The notes beneath the pieces are model-generated. The model did not search any database. It was not told the origin of the DNA and worked only from the letters and a program-made list of their open reading frames with translations. A DNA stretch of 64,000 nt from Coprinus comatus (Eukaryota > Basidiomycota > Agaricomycetes > Agaricales > Agaricaceae): positions 186,001 to 250,000 of the forward strand of contig JAWPGT010000004.1 of the NCBI GenBank assembly GCA_034638255.1, given 5' to 3'. Both the position numbers and the translations under genes were made by a program. Shown here piece after piece: positions 11,752 through 22,305 of the stretch. The stretch's first letter is position 1, and each line of letters starts with the position of its first letter.

Positions 11752-12473
11752 CTAATTGCCCTTGATGACCTTCTTCAAGAAATCTACATAGTTGTCAGTT
11801 TGTTTTTCACCATGCGATATCATTGGTTAGGGGGATAGGTATGAGTGTGGGGGATATATGGGTAGGGGTGTATATATGTGTGTGTGGATAGGGATGTGAC
11901 GTACCGCTGTTAGGGCTAATGGACAAATCATCGACCTCGTTTGCTTGAACTTCAGCAGAGATTCCGACAAGAGCTTTTCTCAGAGAATCTTTTGAAGATG
12001 CGTAGATCATCTTCTTCTTGATCTTTGAATCATCAGGTGACCTGAATAATTCATCCAAAAAACACAATTCCACGCATACGTTAATATTCAATTCAAAAAA
12101 GAAAAAGTTGGGGGATATCACTTACCAGTATATGAATACAAGTTTGTTACGCTTTCCGCCAGCTTCAGCTTCATACTCGAAATCATAAACAGCATAACGA
12201 GGTTCCGCAGCAGGAAGAGATTTTATGAAAGCTTCCCAATCTCCATTATTAGACATCTCCTCCACAATAATTTCAGTATGAGCATCGTTAATAGCAAAGA
12301 TGATATATTTCTGTTTCTTTCCCAACTTCAACTCTTGGTACTTGCTGAGACAATCTGGGTTGGGTGCGACTCCTGATGACTAGAGAGGAGAAGATTCAAC
12401 GCGATTATAACGGTGAGTTAGTGTCCTTGACGAGCATGGGAGACAGTTGGGGTTGAGAATTGGTTACTTACCA
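11752..12473 (-). CDS. COF1: Cofilin / actin-depolymerising factor
   Basis: Actin filament severing and depolymerising protein of the ADF/cofilin family. Four exons: 12473-12471 (only the ATG), 12379-12126, 12041-11905, 11783-11752, summing to 141 residues, the usual fungal size. The start MSSGVAPNPDCL carries the N-terminal serine that regulates actin binding in the family. The core shows KYIIFAINDAHTEIIVEE, RYAVYDFEYEAEAGG, LVFIYWSPDDSKIKKKMIYA (the actin-binding long-helix region) and DSLRKALVGISAEVQANEVDDL. A first exon consisting of just ATG is common in fungal cofilin genes. The last exon (DFLKKVIKGN) is the least certain part, as it depends on a 32 nt terminal exon. Confidence 0.93.
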
Positions 12474-12686
12474 TGGTGCGTTAAGGATTGATGATGATGA
12501 GATGAGAGTAGAGAGGAAAGAGCGTATATGGCTGTGGTTGGAAACTCTTGGTATCATGATCAACAATCTACCATAAAAGGTAGGATAACATCATTAATCT
12601 AAATCAACACTTTAGATAACGCGGGTCAGAAAATGTCTATAGGGGTCCGAATTATACAGTGTATGTATGTGATATGTACAGAATAC

Positions 12687-15377
12687 TCAATCCGTTTCGA
12701 AATCGAAAACATCATCTAAGAATTGTCCATAATCATATTCTGGTTCACCAGCTTCATTAAGTTCATTGGGCATGGCGTCCCTGAGATATTCAACAGTGGC
12801 TTGTGGGAGATGTGCAAGTTGGAGATCAAGCTCCGTAACCACCAGCTACGTGTTGCAACTTCTATTCAGCGCTCAAAGAAATCACACGAACAGCAATTCC
12901 ACTTACCCTATCAGAGGCGATACCCCTGAATGCTTCTAGTAGTTGATCACGCGTTATTTGATCTTCCATTATGTTCACCTAAAAACCGTTAATGTTTGAA
13001 ATGCAAACTACAGTGGCGTCAGGACACAGACCATAAGGTTACCGAATGCTTCGAAATTCATTTCGCCAAATGCCAAAACGTAGTCATCATAGATGGCGAT
13101 TATGTCGTCTTCCGAGTAAACAATTCCGAGACTTGCTAGAGCAGCAACCATTTCAGCAGGATTCAAAGTGTTTGTGTTATCCTTGTCGAAGTATCGGAAC
13201 GTGCTTTCGAACTGTTCTATTTGGGCAGGCGTGAGGTTTGTCATATTTAGGGACACAATCTGTTGAGACGAGAGATGAGTACGCCTGCAACATAAAAACG
13301 TATTGAAATAAAGCATACCTGATTGTCAATGAACGCGGTCTTTTTCGCTATACTGCGAATTACCAATTCCAACTCAAAAGCAAGATCCTGAAGAGTGAAA
13401 AGGGTATAATCATTTTCTTCCACATTTGCTTCCTCACACTCTGTTTCTGCGGCAGCAACATCATCAAGGGCTTGTGACAAAGCCGGTATTCGAGTTTCAA
13501 TTTCTTTCACCTGTTGTTTTTGAGACTATAACAAAAAAGGTATTTTAGCAGTGCATTCGTATCCTAACGAGACACAGTATTAACCTCGAGAGGACCTTCT
13601 ATATTTGTGAGTTCGTGAGATATAGCGTGTAGTCGTTGCTCGAAATCGTTAGCGACTTGGGCAAACTTCTTTCGAAGGGATTCCTTAATTCTACACCAGA
13701 AAATTAGGATTGTAGGGAGTCAGTCCAATCCTCGACTTACTCCCTAATCTTTGCGTTAATACTCCGAGATCGTTTGACTTCACTTTCCAATAGGTGCTTC
13801 CAAGCATTATCGAGATCGGTTAACCATAGTCCATTTGGAGGAGTGTACTCTCGTAGACCGTATGTTCGCAGTTTCGTTTGTATATTTCCAAAAAGAGTTG
13901 CAATGTCCTGTTTCTCCGTTACCCATTCTCGTTTCGTTGTTTGTTTGTATGTGACGAAATCAGCAGAATGTTTCTTCGCATCAGCATATGAGCCATCGAA
14001 TTTGATTGAGTCCCATTCTGATTGTACGTCGTGAAGAGCGGTAAGGAGCTAATGGATAGTCAACTATTACATTCCCAATGGCGATCTCGAGGAGAATGAC
14101 GAACCAATCGAACACGCCGTTCATAATCATTTCGTGACACCCAGACTGTCTGCATTAATTCTGCGAATTTGACGACGCGGCGAGCAACAGTTTCTGCTTG
14201 ATCTGTTGGGAAACTTGTGGGTAAACTCTCATTTCAATAAAACGTCATGTCTTACTCATAGAGGAAAAGGCATGGAAAAAGCTTGCAATATATGTCATGA
14301 CACTACGCTCATCAGGCCGTGCCGCATCGCAAAGATCTTCCACTTCGAGCAGTTGCTGGATGAATATGTTAGCAGCTGCCACAGTTAAATATGGAAATGT
14401 GGAAAGAACGCGCACAGGGATATCTAAATGTTCTGCTGCAACCTGAAATGCCAACCTTGTATTACCGTGGCGGTCCGTCTGCACAAGAATGGTATTAGGT
14501 AGGTTCTTTAAATGAGATGAAAGTATTGACTTTGTCTAGTGCGTCGTAATCCAGAAGGTCAGGCCGATGGCAGTGTATGAGTGCACATCTAGTAGTGCAG
14601 CAAATTTCTATGAGTGATGTCTGCTGTATCTTCAGACATAATACACGAACAGAGCAAGGCCGTCCGACCAACTGAGCGAAAAGTCTTGAACATTAACGTC
14701 ATCGTAGTTTTCTGTTTTTCGTTGGCACCATAGCAGCAGGCCTTCTTTCGCTGAAAGTCCTTCTTCACTTTGATGCGAGCGTGTCAAAGGGAGAGAAATT
14801 CTGAATAAAGAAGACGCACCTGATGTCGGCAATGGTAAATCGCAGGATCAGAGTCCAGATCATTCCGAGTATCAACTTGAGATTGCCGTCAATAATATCT
14901 GATCAATGACAATAAACAATCAACCAAGTGGTACACAGTTAAAACGGACCTTCGGGGCCAATGTTGGTTAACTTGACACCTCTGGAGGTGATGAATTCCA
15001 AAGCCCTGTTCACATTCTCTGCCTTCTGAACGCGCATGCGAGGATTCTTATTGTAGCGCCCCAACGAAGTGTCCCCTGATATAGATGAGACTCAGAAGTG
15101 AATTCGAGATGGTTGGACCATACCCATTATTTCCTGCATATTGTGTCAGATTATTGGAGTACTGGGAGGATGTACTGACCATCAACTGGATCAATCTAAC
15201 GCCATCCGAAAGGTCCTTGACCAGGGACGACATGGGAGGGTGGTCGTGGGCCTCGAGCTTTGTATTGAGCCTGAACAGCAATGAGAAGGGAATTATAATG
15301 GAATATAAAGAGTACCATTTGCAAAAGGTTCTTTCCTGGACGGTCCTTGAGCGAGCCTCGAGCGAGTCAAGAGCCAT
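12687..15377 (-). CDS. Alpha-actinin-type actin crosslinker
   Basis: Actin-bundling protein with tandem calponin-homology (CH) domains, a short rod and C-terminal EF-hands. The start is [20 protein letters not shown]1 follows: [86 protein letters not shown]2 contains [30 protein letters not shown] and [19 protein letters not shown]. The rod lies across about 14,240-13,250. Near the C-terminus an EF-hand reads [20 protein letters not shown], and the tail ends [16 protein letters not shown]. Multi-exon; exact exon ends in the rod were not all resolved. It supports cytokinetic ring and cortical actin in fungi. Head to head with POB3, 76 bp apart. Confidence 0.9.
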
Positions 15378-15453
15378 TTGAGTGATAGTTAACAACAGAG
15401 GTCTGTCACATCCAATTAACCCGTCACGCTCGCGCTCTTCAACCAACACCATC
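15378..15453. promoter_or_regulatory. 76 bp divergent promoter region, alpha-actinin / POB3
   Basis: The whole space between the two start codons is 76 bp, so both 5' untranslated regions and any core promoter must lie within it or overlap the opposing gene. No clear TATA box is seen. Confidence 0.6.
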
Positions 15454-17883
15454 ATGGCCACCACCCAGTTCGACCATATCTTCCATGGCTTGTCTCCAGA
15501 AGTCGGCAGTAAGTACCCAATTATTCATTCATATTCAATCCCTAATTCAACATAGAATTCCGCGTCGCACCAAGTGGTATGGCTTGGAAGGGCGCAGACT
15601 CGGAAGGCGTTGTTGCAATGCCTTCCACAGAAATCAAATGGGCCCAATGGCTCAGAGTAGCACGCAGCTTCCAGCTACGCGTAGGATTAAGGGATCACCG
15701 TAAAGAGAAATTCGATGGGTTCATCAGAGAGGTCTGTTTTGTCTTCCCCTTGCATTCCTTGGTCTCTCCAGCTCATGTGGACTCCACAGGATCATGACCG
15801 ACTCGCATCGTTGCTCAAAAATCACTTTGGAATTACCCTTGAAACTAAGGAAGTCTCATTCAAAGGTTGGAATTGGGGTGTTACCGACTTCCAGGGTGCG
15901 TATGACTGTCTCTTACAAATTTGTGCAGTCTTACTGACAACGCGCTTATAGGCCAAGATCTTGTATTTATGGTCCAAGATAAAACCGCATTCGAGCTACC
16001 TCTGCGGCACGTTGCAAACTCTAATATCGCAGGTCGTACCGAAGTCTCTCTCGAATTCTCGAACCCAGCAGCTGGAACAAGGTCCAAGTTAATGGGTGAT
16101 GAGATGGTTGAAATCCGTTTCCACGTTCCTGGAACACAAAAATCGAAAGCTACAGGCTCAGATGCAGGTTCTCAAAAATCGGACGATGATGATGATGATG
16201 TCAGTGCTGCACAAGTGTTCCATGACACCATCAAAGAGAGGGCAGAGATTGGCCAAATTTCAGGCGACCTTATTCTCAGCTTTGAAGAAATTTTGGTTTT
16301 GACGCCTCGTGGCCGTTATGATATGGACATGTTCCACGACTTCCTACGGTTGCGTGGAAAGACATATGACTATAAAATCATTTACAATTCTATCTCAAAG
16401 CTGTTCTTGTTGCCCAAAGATGACCAACGCGTGCTATTCATTGTAAGTTTGTCGTTATATTTTTTTTTGATAACTTGGTTGATTTCTGTACAGCTCGGTT
16501 TGAACAATCCTATCAGACAAGGACAAACACGATACCAATACCTTGTGATGCAATTCAGCCGTGAAGAAGAAATCACCGCAGAGCTAAACATGACTGAGTA
16601 AGCTGTTTAAATTATTATTACATATACTCCATCTAACCGCTTTTGGAATAAAGGGAGGAAGTGGCAAAATACGACAGACTGAAGAAAAACTATGAAGATC
16701 CTACATTCGAAGTGGTTTCCAGCGTATTCCGCGCTTTAGCACAAAAGAAAATCATCGGTGCAGGAAGTTTTCAAAGGTTCATCAAAATCTACACTGCTAG
16801 TTTTACCATCATCTCACATTTAACTTTAGTCGAGATGGCCATCCAGGTATCAAAGCTAATTTGAAAGCAATCCAAGGCGACCTTTTCCTATTGGAAAAAT
16901 ACATTTTCTTCGTTTCCAAATCTCCATTATTAATCGAAATCGCCGACATTCATCAAGTTGTATTTTCACGTGTAGGAGCAAGTATGGGAGCTGCAGCAGC
17001 ACGTACATTCGATATCAAAATCGTAGGGAGGAGTGGTGGAGAACATAGTTTCACAAGCATCAATAAAGAAGAACATGAAAGCGTTGATGCTTATTTGAAA
17101 GATAAAAAGATTAGGGTTAAGACGGAAATGGTGCCGGATGTTGATATGATGTTGGCTGCTGGTGTTATTGATGATGATGATGACGATGATGACGAAGAAA
17201 TGAGAAGTGTGGATTCTGACGAGAATGGAAAGAGAGTGGTTGTTAAGAGAGGAGGTGGTGATGATGATGATAGTGAAGAAGATGGTATGTTTTTCGCTCC
17301 ACCGCCGTTTTTTATCTGTTACTTATATAAACATATTGTAGAGGATTTCCAAGCATCAGATTCTGATTCTGGTTCACCTAGCGAAGCAGATTCTGATGAT
17401 TCAGGAGCAGCAACCTCATCAGATGCAAGTGGAGATTTAGCAATTACTCAAGAAGCTAAAAAGAAACCTGCCAAGGGTAAAGGTAAAGCTGATAATGGCG
17501 CGGCAGCTACGAAAAAGCCTACCAAGAAAAAGGCAGCAACATCAACAGCAGCAGTAGCTAACGATAGCGATGCAGACGACGACGAGGGCGGAAAGAAAAA
17601 AGCAGCACCTAAACCCAAACCCAAACCTAAACCCAAGAAGAAAGCTGATGACGAAAAAATGGATGTAGATGGTGACGGTGAAGATAAGCCCAAACCTAAA
17701 CCCAAACCCAAACCGAAAGCAAAAGCACCAGCGAAGGATAAAGCTGAACCTATGGATATTGATGATGATGAACGTCCTAAACCTAAACCTAAACCCAAAC
17801 CTAAAGCTACTGCTGCTAAGAAAGATAAAGATAATGGGGAAGAGGTTGAACCACCTAAGAAGAAGCTTAAAACTGTGGATTAG
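15454..17883 (+). CDS. POB3: FACT complex subunit POB3/SSRP1
   Basis: Histone chaperone subunit that works with SPT16 to reorganise nucleosomes during transcription and replication. Eight exons (15454-15508, 15556-15731, 15790-15895, 15952-16442, 16494-16597, 16654-16776, 16830-17284, 17342-17883) give 683 residues, longer than the ~550 of yeast Pob3. The N-terminal dimerisation domain starts MATTQFDHIFHGLSP, then the structure-specific recognition and tandem PH modules follow (GRYDMDMFHDFLRLRGKTYD, LGLNNPIRQGQTRYQYLVMQF, QGDLFLLEKYIFFVSKSP). An acidic stretch (DDDDDDDDEE) comes next. The last ~150 residues are unusual: acidic serine-rich sequence, then three (KP)n blocks alternating with acidic MDVDGD/MDIDDDE segments, ending in KKKLKTVD. 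No HMG box, as usual for fungi. Confidence 0.95.
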
Positions 17884-17979
17884 AACTGTGGATTAGGATC
17901 AGAGTTGGGGTTAAATTGTGTTTTGTATTGTTCCCCTGTTCCCTGTTTCGTAGTCTCTTCTCCACCGTGCCCCTCCTTT

Positions 17980-17984
<5 letters not shown>

Positions 17985-18017
<33 letters not shown>
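17985..18017. repeat. T33 homopolymer
   Basis: Uninterrupted run of 33 T about 100 bp after the POB3 stop codon. Length is likely unstable and hard to sequence exactly. Confidence 0.95.
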
Positions 18018-18206
18018 CGCTTTCAGAACATTTCAGTCAACATTTGTATACATATCAGATAGATTATATTGTTTTGTTTTTTTCATACTGGTCTTCTCTA
18101 AGTAAATAATATACATTTGCCACTCATCTATAGATCGTTTTGAGTGATTTCTCGAATATTTTTATCGAATAAAAAGAAAGAAGTCCTCAATCAAAGGAGG
18201 ATTACC

Positions 18207-18230
18207 AAAAAAAAAAAAAAAAAAAAAAAA
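18207..18230. repeat. A24 homopolymer
   Basis: Uninterrupted run of 24 A, inverted relative to the T33 tract upstream. Confidence 0.95.
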
Positions 18231-18762
18231 GGAATTGGAAAATACTGAAAATTTGAAGAGCTTGCTCCAAAAGGGTTCACGAAAAATAAAATAAAATAAA
18301 AAGCAAAGAGAATCAAAATCGGGAAAAAAAAAGAAGAATCTTGTCTTTTTGTTGAATGAACGTTTGGATGTGAAATATAAAATTTTGAAACATTAAACGT
18401 TTTTGAAAAAGAATGAAAAAGAGATAAATAAAAGTACAACAATCTAGTTGGGTTCTCTGCTACAGAAGAAAAGAAAGAAAAAAAATTCTATGATCGATTG
18501 TCGTGTATGCGTCATATCAAGAGAAAAAAGTCTGAAGTGTGTATGTATAAGTATGTGTATGTGTGTAGAAGAGAAGGAGCAGAGGAGATCAAGATCAAGA
18601 GATCCCTCTCTAACATAACATTAAAAAAAAAGAATAAGGAATAGTAAAAGAGAGTGGGTGTGCTCAACAAAATAAAGAAGAAAAAAAAAAAAACTAATCG
18701 TCACCATAATCATCATTACCCACATCCTACAAGTACTCCTTCATCCTTCATCTTTCAACGTT

Positions 18763-21700
18763 TCAACCCTGTCGATGTAATAAAGAACCAGGTTCAAAGA
18801 CATCATTATTTCCCACGGAAACCAAAGGTTGAGTTGGTCTTCTACTCGTATTAGCTCTTGCAAGTCCTCCTCCTATACCACTTCCATTAGAAAGGGATAC
18901 AGTTGGCTGACCACCATATGATTTTGGATTGAAAAGAACGTTACGTTCCTGATGTAAAACGTATGACTACAAAAAAAGAAAAAGTTAATTAGAATAGGGA
19001 GAGAAAGAGAGAAAAACGTACACGAGCCAATAAAATCTTTTCCATCCAAACCTTCCCATCTTTCTCCGAACAAGAAATAACATGCAAATAATCCGCCACA
19101 TTTTCAAAAAACGACAATTTATCAGTTGATTTCACAGCGAATACGAATGGTTTTGGTGATTTGTATAATCGGCTGATGTGATATGCGTCGAAATTGGATA
19201 ATGAACAAAGCAAGGTTTCATCTTTGCCCTGTTTGTTATCGAAAAAAGTGTGATGAGTTGTTGAAATAGAGGATGGAGAAAAGACGCACATTATCCCTTT
19301 TCGATATCCAAAGCGAATGTTCACGTAACATCAACCATCTTTTACTCCATTTTCCTCGTTTACTCTCCCATTCTACATATCCAGCATAGGTGGGTGAACT
19401 AGTCGGAATGGCCTATTAAATACAAGAGTTAGAAGCTATGCCACAGATTAAATGAGGGAAGACATACCGAACGATGAAGTAAAGTAGCAAGAGGTGTCAA
19501 CTTTACAACAAAAGTATTAACCATCTTATCTTTATTCCAAGAAGCCTGAACGTCCGAAATTCTTTCAAAATTCCTAACAGGTCTCTCTATAGATATGATC
19601 AGTATAAAATCCTCAAAAGAACATAACAAAACAAAACAAAAATATCAACCCACCCATACCATAATCATGAGCAACCTCCCAAACCATCCATTCTCCAACC
19701 CCATTCCAACCTTTAAGTGAACCCTGAGCTTCCAACATTTCAATAACATTCCCTGCCGTAGTAGAGTCATCAATTTCTACAACATTATAACTCTGCATAT
19801 CCCCAACAAACACTCTTTGTTGTGTTACTTGTTTCGGAATTGGAATTGACATTGTTGATGGTATCGAGTCAGGTAATGGTGGTACCGGTGGTCTGCTATT
19901 ATTATCCGCGGTACTTGGTCTTCTTGATCTTGATGTACCTCTTTCCCTCTCTCTTTCATATTCCAAAGAAGGACGAGAAGATTTGGTTTCTGGGGAATGT
20001 TTCATGGGTAGCCTAGGCATAACAGGAACAAGAACATCTTGGAATGAAAAAGCAGACGGAGGAGGTTTATCTTCCCTAAGTCGACTTTTAGATCTTGCTC
20101 TTTCTAATCTGTGTTGTTGTTGTTGTTGTTGTTGTTGGGAAGAAGTGATAGGATTTGATCTATGATCTTCACTCGTGCGACCTCTTGGACGAACAAAGGA
20201 TCTTGCATGTTTTAACAGCATTTGACCAGGACCTTGACTTTGAGACATCTCGCTATCCGATCTTCCGTATTGTTGTTGTTGTTGCGCATACGTATGACTA
20301 TGACTATGACCATGTGAATAACCTTCCATCATTTCTCCTGACACTCTCGATGTCGAAGCTGAAGGAACCTTCCTCCCTGGATTCGAATTCATCCTATTCA
20401 AATTCTGACTTGGGTCCTGGTTTTGTATTTGGACATCTTGCAGTTTCTTTGTCAAATCTTCAGCCGAAAATGGTGGAGCGGCACGACCAGGAAGGGTTTG
20501 AGTTCTAGGTCTTAATCCAGTTCCGGTAGTTTTAGCATGACGTGAAGCTTCTTGTAATATCAACTGTGGGGGTTGTAATGATGGATTACCAGCCCCTGCA
20601 GGACGTAAAGTTGCTTGTCTGCTTCTTCCTCCACCATTCTCCAAAGCAGCTTTTTCAGAACGTTCTCTACGTCTTTGATCCCTCTCCTCTCTTACTTTTT
20701 TCCTAATACTCTTTTGAGCAACTAGAGCAGTTGGAATCCTCTGAGCAAGAGGAATGTCATCATCTGACGTTGTGACATGTTCTTCGGCATTAGCATCGTC
20801 GTCCGAGGCTTCAGATGATGAGGTAATATCAGGGTTTCTTCCTCTACCACGTTCAAAGTCACCCTCATTGCCAGTGTTCGCGCGCCTGGTCCCAGAAGAC
20901 ACACTCCTGAAGGGATTGTTCGTATGGCTATTTGAGTTACCCCGTCGATAAGGATCATATTCGGTGCTATCAATGTGTTGTTGAGTATGACCATCATTGA
21001 CTTGGAAGTGTTCATCCGCATACCTGGTTCTGATAGATGCGGGTATATGCATGGGTGGCCGCAAAGTAGCTGCTGAGGTGCCTGGTTGATACATGGATTC
21101 TTGTTCGTGGTCTGAAAACAAGAAGTCTGTGTTGTTTTGTTCTTGGATGTCGAGCTCTTCTTGTTCTGGCTCCGAGTTGTCTTGTGCAATATCAGCGTCT
21201 TGTCTCCAGTTAGAGATGGTCGCAGAAGTATAGTGAGCAGTGGGGAATGAGAAGTAGTGATGTGGCGGGGCTGTTAGGAGATCTAGTTCGCTGACTGCCG
21301 AACTGGTTGTTGCCAAGTCACTGTTACTGTAACGCGTGCTAGTGGTCGTTGAGGACGTATTGTAGTCATCGGACCCTGATGAAGAGGTTGATAATGATCG
21401 TGAGAGTGATGCTGATGAAGTGTTTAATGAATTTGAAGGGGAGAGCGCTGGAAGAGAAGGAGAGTCGAATTCGTCAGTGTCGTCAATGTTTGTATCTGTG
21501 GTTGTAGCGTCGATGGAAGCGATACTGTCGGGATGATGGATGTGATGGATATCATTGGGTTCCGAGTCGGCAAATACATCGGATGCAAGACGGTCATTGG
21601 ACAGTGCAACCGAGTCTGAAAAAATATCCGCGCTGGAATTATTGGAAATGGACTGCGCCAAAGCTGAGCCGAGGGCAGTTGGTGGTGAAGGAGAGGGATG

Positions 21701-22267
21701 GTGGCTTGCCGTCAGAGTCTTGTCGATGCTGTCCCAAGGCTCAAAGGGCAACCCGGCTCCGACACGACCTTTGCGAACCTAGGATAATGGAAATAAATAA
21801 TAAATTGAAGAAATGGAGAGAGCGGAGCGTACCTTCTTTTTGAGGATGATGTTCATGCGCGAGAGGGTGTCGAGAGAAGGCAAGGAAGGCTTGGGACCAA
21901 AGGCAGGTTTCTGGTGCGCAGGGACAGGCTGTCTTGCGGAGAAGGACTTGTTCTGGGTGGCTGGAGGGGAGGAGGGGAGGAGGGCAGGCTTTGCATCTGG
22001 AGTGTCTGCAGTAAGTGGGGAACGTGGGGTGGTTATTGGAATTGGGATGGGGGCAGTTTTCTGGTCGACTGGGGCAGAAGAAAGATTTGCAAATGGATCA
22101 TCGTCGAGAAGGAAGGACTGGTCAGGTGTGGCGTCTGGAATGGGAGAGAGTGGCTGCTGTAGAAAGGAGGGGATGAGGATGGCATGTAAGGACAACGACC
22201 GATGCTTTTTGGGCATTGGAACGGGGAGGATGGGAGGATGATTCATGTTATTCCAGGGTTCAACCAT
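18763..22267 (-). CDS. Ras-association and PH domain adaptor protein
   Basis: Large protein (roughly 1,050-1,100 residues) whose first ~780 residues are low-complexity Ser/Pro/Asp-rich and polyglutamine sequence, presumably disordered. Exon 1 (22267-21833) starts MVEPWNNMNHPP; a second ATG lies 21 bp inside. Exon 2 (21778-19660) ends in a Ras-association fold: QRVFVGDMQSYNVVEIDDST, TAGNVIEMLEAQGSLKGW, WMVWEVAHDYG. The next exon continues ERPVRNFERISDVQASW. The final exons encode a PH domain: AGYVEWESKRGKWSKRWLML, ETLLCSLSNFDAYHI, KPFVFAVKSTDKLSFF, KDGKVWMEKILLAR. RA followed by PH is the arrangement of metazoan MRL and Grb7/10/14 adaptors, which link Ras-type GTPases to membranes and actin; a similar role here is inference. 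Ends EPGSLLHRQG. Confidence 0.88.
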
Positions 22268-22305
22268 TCTATTATTTTATTTTATATTACATTATATTTG
22301 TTCTC
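22268..22305. promoter_or_regulatory. 38 bp divergent promoter region
   Basis: Only 38 bp of A/T-rich sequence lie between the start codons of the RA-PH gene and the DCAF4-like gene. Their 5' untranslated regions must either be extremely short or overlap. Confidence 0.6.

Larger units (their letters stand above)
17884..18762. other. Convergent 3' region with long T and A homopolymers
   Basis: Between the stop codons of POB3 and the RA-PH gene. It contains a run of 33 T (17985-18017) and a run of 24 A (18207-18230) about 190 bp apart, plus many shorter A-rich tracts. No gene seen; probably overlapping 3' untranslated and termination regions. Confidence 0.75.

Noticed and set aside
17448..17798. 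Antisense open frame coding a long GLGLGL-rich protein
   Set aside because: It is the exact reverse of the KPKPKP-coding repeats of POB3, an artefact of low-complexity codons.
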